A stretch of 64,000 bases of DNA, taken from Bin87 sp965197635 (GTDB lineage: Bacteria > Chloroflexota > Dehalococcoidia > Lucifugimonadales > UBA3495). A program made the position numbers and the translations under genes. The notes under the pieces were generated by a model. It had not been told where the DNA came from and made no database searches. It saw only the letters and a program-made list of their open reading frames with translations. The stretch covers positions 620,001-684,000 of the forward strand of contig CBDANN010000008.1 of the NCBI GenBank assembly GCA_965197635.1, written 5' to 3'. This document shows positions 35,913 to 44,709 of the stretch, one piece after another (within the stretch, counting starts at the first letter, position 1; each line of letters begins with the position of its first letter).

Positions 35913-37187
35913 CTACCGCGCGCTGGTTACCGTAACGGGGAGGCTTTCCACGGCGCGGAAGGTGAGAACGCGGTCGTATTCGACCTGTTCCACCGGGATT
36001 TCCAACTCGACGTTGTCGAACCGGTTGGCCAGGTTGCGGAAAATCTCCTGCCCTTCCAGGCGGGCCAACGTTGCGCCGAGGCAGTGGTGGATGCCGCTGC
36101 CAAAGGCTACGTGCTGGTTCGGGTAGCGGTCGATGTCGAAATCGTCGGCGCGGTCAAAGACCTTGGGGTCGCGGTTGGCGCCCGGGATAAACCAGCGCAC
36201 CCGATCGTTCTTGTTGATCCGCTGGCCGTTCATTTCGATGTCGTCCACGGCGATGCGCTGGATGGACCGCACCGGCGAGTCGTAGCGCAGGCATTCCTCG
36301 GTGGCGCGGACGGTCTTGCCTTCGGGGTCCGACTTGAGGATGGCCCATTGGTCCGGGTGCTGAGTGAAGGCCAGGGTACCGTTGCAGATCAGGTTGATGG
36401 TGGTCTCGTGGCCCGCCGATAGCAGCAGCATCACGTTGTTGATGGTCATATCCCTCGTGAATATGCCCCGGCGTTCGCCTTCAGACACTACCATCATCAG
36501 GTCCAGGGCGTCGAAATTTTCGGGATTGTTGACCCGGTCTTCCACCATGGGCGCGATGAAGTCCTGGAGGTTCTGCACGGCCCGGCTCAGCGGCCGCATC
36601 CGGTCGGGGCCTTCCCGGTTGAGGAAGCGCAGGTCTTTCGCCAGTTCGCGCAGCTGGGGTCGTTCGCTGTCCGGGATGCCCAGCATCCGGGCGATAACCA
36701 GCAGCGGCAGAGGCGTGGCCAGGTCGGCCATGACGTCCATTCGACCCTTTTCCTCGACGGCGTCCAGCAGTTCGTCAATCGCCGACTGCACCAACGGCCG
36801 CCACATCTCAATGGACTTGGGGGTGAAATAGCCGTGCATCACCCGACGCATATCCACATGGTCGGAACCGGATATTTCGGAGTTGTACCGCTTCTGGTCG
36901 TGCTGGATGAAGCGGGAAACCTGCCACTGCTTGATGAAGTTGTAGATTTCCATGTCGTCTTCATCAATGGCCGGGTTCGGCGGCCGCACGTCGCGCGCGT
37001 ACACACTGGAAGAGAAGGCCTCCGGGTGCCGGGTCACCCAGACCAGATGCTCCCACGAGGTAATCATCCATACCTCGAGCTCCTCATTGTAGTACACCGG
37101 CTGGTATTCGCGCAGCCGATTGTAGAAATCATACGGTTTATAGATCGCTTCCAGCGAAAAGGGGTTGTCGTTGAAGGTGCTGACCAT
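35913..37187 (-). CDS. Cytochrome P450 (copy 2)
   Basis: A 424-residue P450 with LLSAGHETTINL near residue 255, EECLRYDSPVRS near 297 and FGSGIHHCLGATLARLEGQ near 365. It is visibly close to copy 3 along its whole length (shared SLEAIYKPYDF / SLEAIYQPYEF start, shared TLAFTQHPDQWAILKSDPEG), so these two come from a recent tandem duplication. GGAGG precedes the start. Between copies 2 and 3 lies a 29-base palindrome. Confidence 0.93.
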   Translation of the reverse strand: MVSTFNDNPFSLEAIYKPYDFYNRLREYQPVYYNEELEVWMITSWEHLVWVTRHPEAFSSSVYARDVRPPNPAIDEDDMEIYNFIKQWQVSRFIQHDQKRYNSEISGSDHVDMRRVMHGYFTPKSIEMWRPLVQSAIDELLDAVEEKGRMDVMADLATPLPLLVIARMLGIPDSERPQLRELAKDLRFLNREGPDRMRPLSRAVQNLQDFIAPMVEDRVNNPENFDALDLMMVVSEGERRGIFTRDMTINNVMLLLSAGHETTINLICNGTLAFTQHPDQWAILKSDPEGKTVRATEECLRYDSPVRSIQRIAVDDIEMNGQRINKNDRVRWFIPGANRDPKVFDRADDFDIDRYPNQHVAFGSGIHHCLGATLARLEGQEIFRNLANRFDNVELEIPVEQVEYDRVLTFRAVESLPVTVTSAR

Positions 37188-37288
37188 TGGTTGAAACCTC
37201 CGGTTGGACGTTGACGTGCTTGAAGCCGGCGCTACGCCGGCCGACTTGGATTTGGCGATTATAACCGATTTGCTGGAGATACGCAGTG

Positions 37289-37317
37289 GTAGGGGCGGGT
37301 TTCAAACCCGCCCCTAC
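37289..37317. repeat. 29-base palindromic repeat between P450 copies 3 and 2
   Basis: GTAGGGGCGGGTTT and its exact complement flank a single central base. This GTAGGGGCGGG-type palindrome is a dispersed intergenic repeat seen in many Chloroflexota and other environmental genomes. Here it may also work as the terminator of copy 3. Confidence 0.8.
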
Positions 37318-37348
37318 GATTGGATAGGCCAAACTCGGAAACGTCCCG

Positions 37349-38611
37349 CTAGCGGGCGCTGGTCACCGTCACCGGCAGGCCCTCCACGGCCCGCAGACCG
37401 ATGAGCTGGTCGTACTCCACCTCTTCCGGCTTGATCTCCAACTCGATACTGTCGAAGCGGTTGGCCAGGTTGCGGAAGATTTCCTGCCCTTCCAGCCGGG
37501 CCAGGGTAGCGCCCAGGCAGTGGTGAACGCCGCTGCCGAAGGCGACGTGCATATTGGGGTAGCGTTCAACGTCGAAGTCGTCGGCCCGGTCGAACACCTT
37601 GGGGTCCCGGTTCGCGCCGGAGATGAACCACCGCACCCGGTCGTTCTTGCTGATGTGCTGTCCGTTCAGCTCCATGTCGTCCATGGCGATCCGCTGGATG
37701 GACTTCACCGGCGAGTCATAGCGCAGGCATTCCTCGGTGGCGCGCACTGCCTTGCCCTCCGGGTCGGACTTCAGGATCGCCCACTGGTCGGGATGCTGGG
37801 TGAAAGCCAGGGTGCCGTTGCAGATGAGGTTGATGGTAGTTTCGTGACCGGCTGACAGGAGCAGCATCACGTTGTTGATCACCATGTCGCGGTTGAAGAT
37901 GCCCTTGCGCTCACCCTCGGCCACCACGGAAATCAGGTCGTCCTTGGGGTTGGCGACGCGCTCGGCGACCAGCGGACCCAAATAGTCTTGCAGGTTCTGC
38001 ACCGATTGGGACAGCGGCCCCATGCGGTCGGGCCCGGTCCGGTTCAGGTGCCGCAGATCCTTGGCCAGCCGGCGCATGATGGGGCGATCGCTGTCGGGAA
38101 TGCCCAGCATCCGGGCGATGACCAGCAGCGGCAACGGCGTGGCCAGGTCGGCCATCACGTCCATGCGGCCCTTTTCTTCCACGGCGTCCAGCAGCTCGGT
38201 AATGGACGCCTGCACCAGAGGCCGCCACATTTCCATGGACTTGGGGGTGAAGTAGCCGTGCATCACCCGGCGCATATCCACGTGGTCGGGGCCGGAGACT
38301 TCGGAATTGTAGCGTTTCTGGTCGTGCTGGATGAACCGGGAAACTTGCCAATTCCTGATGTAGTTGTAGATTTCCATGTCGTCTTCGTCGATGGGAGGGT
38401 TCGGCGGGCGAACGTCCCTTGCGAAGACGCTGGAGGAGAACACTTCGGGGTGGCGGGTAACCCAGACCAGGTGCTCCCAGTCGGTTACCATCCAGACCTC
38501 AAACTCTTCGTTGTAATGCACCGGCTCCCAGTCGCGCAATCGGGAGAAGAATTCGTAGGGCTGGTAAATTGCCTCCAGGGAGAAGGGGTTGTCGTTGATG
38601 GTGCTGACCAT
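37349..38611 (-). CDS. Cytochrome P450 (copy 3)
   Basis: A P450 of 420 residues with AGHETTINL, EECLRYDSPVKS and FGSGVHHCLGATLARLEGQ in the usual places. It is the near twin of copy 2. I place the start at ATG 38611 (MVSTINDNPFSL), nine bases after GGAGG; a TTG three codons upstream is also open. It is monocistronic as judged by the hairpins on either side. Confidence 0.93.
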   Translation of the reverse strand: MVSTINDNPFSLEAIYQPYEFFSRLRDWEPVHYNEEFEVWMVTDWEHLVWVTRHPEVFSSSVFARDVRPPNPPIDEDDMEIYNYIRNWQVSRFIQHDQKRYNSEVSGPDHVDMRRVMHGYFTPKSMEMWRPLVQASITELLDAVEEKGRMDVMADLATPLPLLVIARMLGIPDSDRPIMRRLAKDLRHLNRTGPDRMGPLSQSVQNLQDYLGPLVAERVANPKDDLISVVAEGERKGIFNRDMVINNVMLLLSAGHETTINLICNGTLAFTQHPDQWAILKSDPEGKAVRATEECLRYDSPVKSIQRIAMDDMELNGQHISKNDRVRWFISGANRDPKVFDRADDFDVERYPNMHVAFGSGVHHCLGATLARLEGQEIFRNLANRFDSIELEIKPEEVEYDQLIGLRAVEGLPVTVTSAR

Positions 38612-38725
38612 GTTATGCAACCTCCAGTGTGAGAATTGCGTTTCGCGACGAAAACCGTCGCCACATACTAATTGATTGCTTGATTATAGGCCAGAGAAAT
38701 GCTGTAGGCAAGCGAAACGCAAAGA

Positions 38726-38748
38726 GCCCGGAGAAAATATCTCCGGGC
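38726..38748 (-). terminator. Terminator after P450 copy 4
   Basis: GCCCGGAGA and TCTCCGGGC form a perfect 9-bp stem with a 5-base loop, followed on the minus strand by TCTTTGCGTTT. Confidence 0.8.
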
Positions 38749-38778
38749 CTCGCTGTTCAGGCGCGGTTTCGCGACCGA

Positions 38779-40047
38779 CTACGTCAGGTTCACCGGCAGC
38801 TGTTCCAGCGTCCGGAAGGCGATGCTCGACGTGTAGGTCAAGTCGTCGGGATCGCACCCCAGATTGAGATTGGGGAAACGCTGAGCCAAAGTCCTGAAGG
38901 CTTCCTGCCCTTCCAGCCTGGCCAAAGTGGCCCCGAGGCAGTGGTGGATGCCGCTGCCGAAGGCGACGTGAGGGTTGGGATAACGCTCGATGTCGAAGTC
39001 GTCGGGCCGGTCAAAGACTTCGGGGTCGCGGTTGGCGCCGGTGATGAACCACCGCATCCGCTGGTTCTTTTCGATTTGCTTGCCGCCGAACTCCATCTCC
39101 TCACCGGAAATGCGCTGAATGGACTTGACGGGCGGGTCGTAGCGCAGGCATTCCTCGGTGGCGCGAATCATACGCCCGTTGGGGTCGGCTTTCATCAACT
39201 CCCACTGGTCGGGATGGGTCATGAAGGCGCGGGTTCCGTTGCAGATGAGGTTGATGGTGGTCTCGTGGCCGGCCAGCAGCAGCAGGATGGCGTTGGCGAC
39301 CACCTGCTCCTCGTCCATCACGCCGACGCGGTAGGCGTCGGTCATGCGGTCCAACAGGTCGCCGTTGGGGTTCTTGATGCGCTCGGTGACCATGGGGCGC
39401 AGGTATTCCTGGAGGCCGACGATGCCCTCAGTGAGGGGCTGCATCCGGTCGTTGTTGCCACGGCCGATGAACAGCAGCTTCTCGGCCAGGGAGCGTATGA
39501 ACTGCCGGTCTGAAGTCTCAATGCCCATCATGGCGGCGATGACGAGCAGGGGCAGGGGCGTGGCATAGTCGCGCATCACGTCCATGTGGCCGCGCTCTTC
39601 CGCTTCGTCCAGCAGTTGGTTGATGGCAGACTGAACCAGTGGACGCCAGAGTTCCATGGCCTTGGGGTTGAAGTAGCCGTGGATGACCTTCCGCATATCG
39701 GTATGGTCGGGACCGCCTTGCTCGCGTATCGACTCGTAAGCGCTCACCGCCCGGCGGTCATGCTGGATGAACCACTGGGCGAAGAATTGCTTCACGTACT
39801 CGTAGAGGCCCATGTCGGATTCGTCGATGTCGGGGTACGGAGGCAGCGGGTCGCGGTGGAACACCTCAGAGGAGAAGAGTTCCGGCCGGCGGGTGACCCA
39901 GACCAGGTCCTTATACTTGGAGATTACCCAGAGCTTGTAGGGAGCGTTCCAGTGAACCGGGTCTTCTTCACGCATTCGCGCGAAATAGGTGTAGGGGTCA
40001 TTGACCACTTCGGGTGAGAAAAGGTCGTCAGTCAGCGTGGTAACCAT
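38779..40047 (-). CDS. Cytochrome P450 (copy 4)
   Basis: A P450 with LLAGHETTINL, EECLRYDPPVKS and FGSGIHHCLGATLAR. It shares its start (LFSPEV...DPY-YF-RMREEDPVHWN) and most of its length with copy 5. ATG at 40047 (MVTTLTDDLF) matches the start of copy 5 and has AAGGA close upstream. An open frame extends 14 codons further without family similarity. Confidence 0.92.
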   Translation of the reverse strand: MVTTLTDDLFSPEVVNDPYTYFARMREEDPVHWNAPYKLWVISKYKDLVWVTRRPELFSSEVFHRDPLPPYPDIDESDMGLYEYVKQFFAQWFIQHDRRAVSAYESIREQGGPDHTDMRKVIHGYFNPKAMELWRPLVQSAINQLLDEAEERGHMDVMRDYATPLPLLVIAAMMGIETSDRQFIRSLAEKLLFIGRGNNDRMQPLTEGIVGLQEYLRPMVTERIKNPNGDLLDRMTDAYRVGVMDEEQVVANAILLLLAGHETTINLICNGTRAFMTHPDQWELMKADPNGRMIRATEECLRYDPPVKSIQRISGEEMEFGGKQIEKNQRMRWFITGANRDPEVFDRPDDFDIERYPNPHVAFGSGIHHCLGATLARLEGQEAFRTLAQRFPNLNLGCDPDDLTYTSSIAFRTLEQLPVNLT

Positions 40048-40188
40048 AGCATCCTTCCTTCTGACTTGGATGTCGATTGTCGCCGCCAATCGGCGACACC
40101 TTTACACAATGAGTGCATCGTACTTACGCCGCGCCGGTATGTCAACGAATCGCGAGTTGCCGACGATACGAAACCATCAAAAAATGAA

Positions 40189-40214
40189 GCGGCCGCGGGA
40201 TCTCCCGCGGCCGC
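40189..40214 (-). terminator. Strong terminator after P450 copy 5
   Basis: GCGGCCGCGGG and CCCGCGGCCGC form a perfect 11-bp stem with a 4-base loop, followed on the minus strand by TTCATTTTTTGATG. Confidence 0.88.
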
Positions 40215-40239
40215 GCAATCTGACGATTTCAGCGTCGGG

Positions 40240-41526
40240 TCAGGACAGACTGACCGGCAACTTCTCCAAGGTACGGAAAGTTATGCTGGAGGTGTAGCTC
40301 AGGTCATCGGGATTGCATTCCATGTTCAGGTTGGGGAACCGCTCCGCGAGGGCCTTGAAAGCTTCCTGCCCTTCCAACCGGGCCAGCGTGGCGCCCAGGC
40401 AATGGTGAATGCCGCTGCCGAAGGCGACGTGGGGGTTGGGATAGCGCTCAATGTCGAAGTCGTCCGGGCGGTCAAAGACCTCGGGGTCGCGGTTGGCTGA
40501 AGTGACGAACCAGCGCATCCGCTCGTCCTTCTGGATGATCTTGCCGCCCAGCTCAACGTCCTCACCGGCGATGCGGGTGATGGACTTGACGGGCGCATCG
40601 TAGCGCAAGCATTCCTCGGTGGCGCGGACGGTCTTGGCGCTCGGGTCGGTCTTGAACAGCTCCCACTGGTCGGGATGCGTCATGAAGGCCCTGGTGCCGT
40701 TGCAGATGAGGTTGATGGTGGTCTCGTGACCGGCCAGCAACAAGAGGATGGCGTTGGCCACCACCTGCTCTTCGTCCATGATTCGCTTGCCGGCGGCGTT
40801 GGTCAGGCGGGCGGCGTCGGTCATCTTGTCCAGCAAGTCGCCGTTGGAGCTCTTGAGCCGGTCCTTGACCATGGGCCGCAGGTAATCCTGCAACTCAGTG
40901 ATGCCCTCTGCAAGAGGCTGCATCCGGTCGGCGTTGCCCCGTCCGATGAACAGCAACTTCTCAGCCAGCGAGCGGATGAACTGGCGGTCATAGGTCTCGA
41001 TGCCCATCATGGCCGCAATGACCAGCAGCGGGAGCGGCGTGGCGTAGTCACGCATCACGTCCATGTTCCCACGATCTTCAGCCTCGTCGAGCAACTGCTT
41101 GATGGCGGACTGCACCAGCGGACGCCAGAGTTCCATGGCCTTCGGGGTGAAGTAGCCATGGATGACCTTCCGCATATCGGTATGATCAGGGCCGCCGTGT
41201 TCACGGATCTCCTCATGGGTGCTCACCGCCCGGCGGTCGGTTTGGATAAACCACTGGCCGAAAAACTGCCGAACGTCCTCGTAGAGGCCCATGTCGGATT
41301 CGTCAATGGAGGGATACGGAGGCAGCGGGTCGCGGTGGAACACCTCGGAGGAAAAGGCCTCCGGGCGCCGCGTCACCCAAACCAAATCCTTATACTTGGT
41401 GATGACCCAGAGTTTGTACGGGTCATTCCAGTGGACCGGGTCTTCTTCCCGCATCCGCCCGAAGTAAGAATACGGATCCTGGATGACTTCAGGCGAGAAC
41501 AGGTTTTCATTGAAGGTCGTAACCAT
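40240..41526 (-). CDS. Cytochrome P450 (copy 5)
   Basis: The first P450 of the array in transcription order, 428 residues, with LLAGHETTINL, EECLRYDAPVKS and FGSGIHHCLGATLAR. It is the near twin of copy 4 but has a few extra residues in the region before the I-helix (DAARLTNAAGKRIMDEEQ). ATG at 41526 follows GGGAGGG; the open frame continues upstream without similarity. The strong terminator at 40189 keeps it apart from copy 4. Confidence 0.93.
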   Translation of the reverse strand: MVTTFNENLFSPEVIQDPYSYFGRMREEDPVHWNDPYKLWVITKYKDLVWVTRRPEAFSSEVFHRDPLPPYPSIDESDMGLYEDVRQFFGQWFIQTDRRAVSTHEEIREHGGPDHTDMRKVIHGYFTPKAMELWRPLVQSAIKQLLDEAEDRGNMDVMRDYATPLPLLVIAAMMGIETYDRQFIRSLAEKLLFIGRGNADRMQPLAEGITELQDYLRPMVKDRLKSSNGDLLDKMTDAARLTNAAGKRIMDEEQVVANAILLLLAGHETTINLICNGTRAFMTHPDQWELFKTDPSAKTVRATEECLRYDAPVKSITRIAGEDVELGGKIIQKDERMRWFVTSANRDPEVFDRPDDFDIERYPNPHVAFGSGIHHCLGATLARLEGQEAFKALAERFPNLNMECNPDDLSYTSSITFRTLEKLPVSLS

Positions 41527-41736
41527 AAAGTCCCTCCCGATGACTTTTGATGGCGAACTGAAACGGCCGGCAATAAGACCGGCCAGCAGCATACCTGGCA
41601 GATTTCATCCATTTTAGCAATCGCAGAAATTCCGGTCAATGATGAACGAGAGATACTAATGCGACCTCTGAATTCGCCAGCTCAATATTAATCCGAGCAT
41701 GGTTCGGACAGTCTTTTGCGGGCTGGAGGGCGAAGG

Positions 41737-41765
41737 TTGGAACAAATCGGACATTGTGATAAAAT
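41737..41765 (+). promoter_or_regulatory. Sigma70-like promoter of the selW-like gene
   Basis: TTGGAA at 41737-41742 and TAAAAT at 41760-41765 are 17 bases apart. The start codon lies 47 bases further on. Confidence 0.6.
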
Positions 41766-41812
41766 GCGCAAAGGCAGGCGCCAAAATTAACCCCTCAGAT
41801 TGGAGGAGACAC

Positions 41813-42100
41813 ATGGAAGGCAAAGTCCAGATCGAGATCACTTACTGCGTGCCTTGACAGCACCACGCTACCGCCACGTGGATGGCGAACGAATTTTTCC
41901 GGGCCTACGGCGGCGATGCTGCCATTACCATTTCGCCGCGGGGCCAGAGCATCATGGAAGTTTTCGTCGATGGCGAAAAGATCTTTGATAGGAAGGCCGA
42001 AGGAAACATCTACCCGGACCTCGGACGGGTTCGCAAGATGAAGGAAGTCATCTCGGCCCGGATTGCCAACGTCGACCTGGCTGTCGCCGCGGACAACTAA
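41813..42100 (+). CDS. SelW/Rdx-family selenoprotein (in-frame UGA as selenocysteine)
   Basis: The frame starts at ATG 41813 after GGAGGAG. It reads KVQIEITYCVP, then UGA at 41855-41857, then QHHATATWMANEFF in the same frame, for 95 residues. The Rdx family of SelT, SelW and SelH has exactly this layout: a beta strand, a CxxU or CxxC redox motif near residue 12, then a thioredoxin-like fold with an FVDGEKIFDRK segment and a G-IYPDLGRVRK end. Cys12 and Sec15 would form the redox pair. A hairpin with GU in its loop lies 15 bases past the UGA. The part after the UGA lacks its own ribosome site. It has its own promoter and terminator. A protein starting at 41882 would lack the whole active site. 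Confidence 0.9.
41855..41887 (+). promoter_or_regulatory. Bacterial SECIS-like hairpin of the selW-like gene
   Basis: After the UGA at 41855-41857, CGCCA (41872-41876) pairs with TGGCG (41883-41887) around the loop CGTGGA, with GT at 41878-41879. Bacterial SECIS hairpins lie just 3' of the UGA with GU in the apical loop to bind SelB. An alternative stem, CCACG/CGTGG, uses 41863-41881. The stem is short. Confidence 0.6.
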
Positions 42101-42122
42101 CCCGGAGCCCACAGGAAAACGC

Positions 42123-42159
42123 AAACCGCCGCCCTCGATGCTGGGGGCGGCGGTTTTTT
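42123..42159 (+). terminator. Terminator after the selW-like gene
   Basis: CCGCCGCCC and GGGCGGCGG form a perfect 9-bp stem followed by TTTTTT. The A run on the left side also lets it serve the convergent tmk gene. Confidence 0.92.
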
Positions 42160-42174
42160 AACGGTCGGAAAAGG

Positions 42175-42855
42175 TCAGCCGTTTTTGCCGGGCGCAAGGG
42201 GCGCGGCGATTTTCGCGGTCAGCAGGGGACATACTGCCCTCCAAACCGCGGCCCCAACTTCGTCTATTGAGCGATTGCCCTCAATGCGGCGCCAGGTGTC
42301 AGGATTTCCGGCGACTTGTTCGCGGAACCCTCGTTGCACCGCGTCGTGGAAGGCGATAGTCTCATCTTCAAAGCGGTCTGCGTCATCGGGGATGGGTAGC
42401 ATAAGCTGCAACTGGCGGCTGTTGACTCTGCCCAGTCCCACGAGAGGGTCAACATCCAGCAAAATGGTAAGGTCGGGGTAACGCCCGCCGGTGGCAAAAT
42501 CGTTGAGCCACTCTATCCGGCTCAAGTCAATGCCGCGCCCGTATCCCTGGTAGGCTATGGTAGAGCCGGCGAAGCGGTCCGCGATGATGACCTCTCCGGC
42601 GTCCAGAAGAGGCCCGACGCACGAGGCCATCAACTCGGCCCGGGAAGCCTCAAACAAGAGCAGTTCCGCCGAGGGCGTAACGGGCTGGCCGCCGATCAAA
42701 AATTGACGTAGGTGGTCGCCTAAAACAGTAGATCCCGGCTCACGGAGCAACGTTGTGCGGTAACCTTCCCTTTGCAGGGCGTCGTTCAATATGGCAGCCT
42801 GCGTGGACTTGCCCGCGCCTTCGCCGCCTTCAAACGCTATGAACACGCCCGACAT
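42175..42855 (-). CDS. tmk: Thymidylate kinase
   Basis: It phosphorylates dTMP to dTDP. The P-loop FEGGEGAGKSTQ lies near residue 8, the DR motif ADRFAGSTIAYQGYGRGID near 92, and TLLREPGS near 34. The length of 226 is normal, with a slightly extended C-terminus rich in Ala and Pro. It stands alone, opposite the selW-like gene. Confidence 0.93.
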   Translation of the reverse strand: MSGVFIAFEGGEGAGKSTQAAILNDALQREGYRTTLLREPGSTVLGDHLRQFLIGGQPVTPSAELLLFEASRAELMASCVGPLLDAGEVIIADRFAGSTIAYQGYGRGIDLSRIEWLNDFATGGRYPDLTILLDVDPLVGLGRVNSRQLQLMLPIPDDADRFEDETIAFHDAVQRGFREQVAGNPDTWRRIEGNRSIDEVGAAVWRAVCPLLTAKIAAPLAPGKNG

Positions 42856-42956
42856 TGCCTTAGCCCTCGTGTGCCCATCGACATAACGGTGTCAGGGTAT
42901 CAGACTAGGGACCCGCGTGGTGCGTCAGACCAGACCGGGTTTGAGGGAAAGCTGGG

Positions 42957-44621
42957 CTAGGGACGGTAGATGAGCACGCCACGCTGGGGATCGCGACCCC
43001 GGCTGGTGGACGCCAGGTTGAACTGCTCCGCCAGTATATGCTGCAGGCGGCGTATGTAGGGGCGTTGCGGTTCCAGTTGTACGCTGAACTCCCCTGACAA
43101 AACTCGCCGGGCGGCTTCCTCTACCTCGGCTTTGGCGGCAGCCATCGCCTCGGAATTAGTGTCATCGTCGTTGAACCTGGTGGCGCGTGGCAATTCGACG
43201 CCAAGGTCCCGGGCTACTGAAGTGAGGAATTCCGCGATCTGCGGGACGGTGTTCTTGCGAAGGACGTACACTGGGACGTTGTTGTTCTCAGCGATGCGCA
43301 CCAATTGACTGCCCCGCCGGTAGTGGTTCTTGGTGGTAAGCAGCAGCGTGGCCCGGCGCAGTTCGCTGACTATCTCGGCCGAAACCTCGCGCTCCGCCAA
43401 GGCGGTTTCGACCTTGTCCCGGCTGACCCCAAAGAGGAATATGCGAACGTCCAGTCGGCGGGCGCCGCCGCCGTTGGCGTCCGGTTCATCCTGGAAAGAC
43501 TCCGGAGGATAGCGGTCGTAGTCGCTCTGCGGCTCGTCAGAGCGTTTGCGCCCGCGGCGTCCCCGGATTTCGTTGGCCGACCACGGGGTAGCACCAACTT
43601 CGCTGGGGCGCGGCGCCGCGGTCCGGGTCACGTTGCCTTCGCCATCCATGCGCCGCACTTCCGGCTCCACCTGGTAGCCGCGCAACCATTGATCAACGAC
43701 CTGGGCCACCGCTTCGTGCACGTACACCTCGTCCCAATCCTGGATTTCCACCACTACGTCGAACGTGGGAGGCGCTTTTCGTTCCAAAACGGTTTTTTGC
43801 GTGCCACGGAACCGGGCTTCCTGGTCACCCAGCGTTACGGTCTGCACGCCACCCACCAAATCCGACAGCGTCGGGTTCATGACCAGATTGTCCAAGGTAT
43901 TGCCGTGAGCGGTGGCGACCAACTGGACTCCGCGTTCAGCAATGGTGCGGGCGGCGGCGGCTTCCTGGGTGGTGCCCATCTCGTCAATGATGATGACTTG
44001 GGGCATGTGGTTTTCCACTGCCTCAATCATTACGCCGTGCTGTTCGGTTGGGGTGGGCACCTGCATACGGCGGGAGTGGCCAATGGCCGGATGCGGGATG
44101 TCTCCGTCTCCGGCGATTTCGTTGGACGTGTCCACGATGATGACCCGCTTTTGCGCCTCGTCGGCAAGGACCCGTGCAACCTCGCGCAGCATGGTGGTCT
44201 TGCCCACGCCGGGACGTCCCAATAGCAGGATATTTTGCCCGCTGTAGGCCAGATCCTCTATCATTTTGATGGTGCCGAAAACGGCCCTGCCCACGCGACA
44301 CGTGATCCCGACTACGCTGCCGTTGCGGTTGCGAATTGCCGAAATACGGTGCAGGGTTCGCTCCATGCCGGCCCGGTTGTCGTCGCCGAAATCGCCGATG
44401 CCAGACACCACATGTTCGAGGTCGTCCCGAGTGACCGGCGCATCTCCCAACATGACGTCGCCGTGGGAAAACCGGGCTTCGGGTTGGCGCCCCAAATCGA
44501 GGACGATCTCCAGCAGATCGCCCGAATTTTCCTGCTCTCGGAGCTCCTCCGTAACCCTCGGGGGGAGCGCCGACAGCAACTGTTCCAATTCATCGTGGGC
44601 CAGTTGTTCGACCGTTACCAA
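42957..44621 (-). CDS. AAA ATPase with R3H domain (SpoIIIAA/Ycf45-like)
   Basis: The ATPase part has LLLGRPGVGKTTMLRE near residue 137, VIIIDEMGTTQEAAAA near 213 and ATAHGNTLDNL near 242. These are the signatures of SpoIIIAA-like single-stranded nucleic-acid-binding ATPases also called Ycf45. A charged, low-complexity linker follows (about 330-390). The C-terminus is an R3H domain (PYIRRLQHILAEQFNL). The family is common in Chloroflexota and cyanobacteria; a role in RNA or ssDNA handling is likely but unproven. Confidence 0.88.
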   Translation of the reverse strand: MVTVEQLAHDELEQLLSALPPRVTEELREQENSGDLLEIVLDLGRQPEARFSHGDVMLGDAPVTRDDLEHVVSGIGDFGDDNRAGMERTLHRISAIRNRNGSVVGITCRVGRAVFGTIKMIEDLAYSGQNILLLGRPGVGKTTMLREVARVLADEAQKRVIIVDTSNEIAGDGDIPHPAIGHSRRMQVPTPTEQHGVMIEAVENHMPQVIIIDEMGTTQEAAAARTIAERGVQLVATAHGNTLDNLVMNPTLSDLVGGVQTVTLGDQEARFRGTQKTVLERKAPPTFDVVVEIQDWDEVYVHEAVAQVVDQWLRGYQVEPEVRRMDGEGNVTRTAAPRPSEVGATPWSANEIRGRRGRKRSDEPQSDYDRYPPESFQDEPDANGGGARRLDVRIFLFGVSRDKVETALAEREVSAEIVSELRRATLLLTTKNHYRRGSQLVRIAENNNVPVYVLRKNTVPQIAEFLTSVARDLGVELPRATRFNDDDTNSEAMAAAKAEVEEAARRVLSGEFSVQLEPQRPYIRRLQHILAEQFNLASTSRGRDPQRGVLIYRP

Positions 44622-44709
44622 CTATGCCCTCCTGTGTTTTGGCTCCCGGCGCGCGCCGGTGCGGCGTTATCCCTACTGTCGATTATGTATGACGGGCGGC
44701 GGACCGAAT

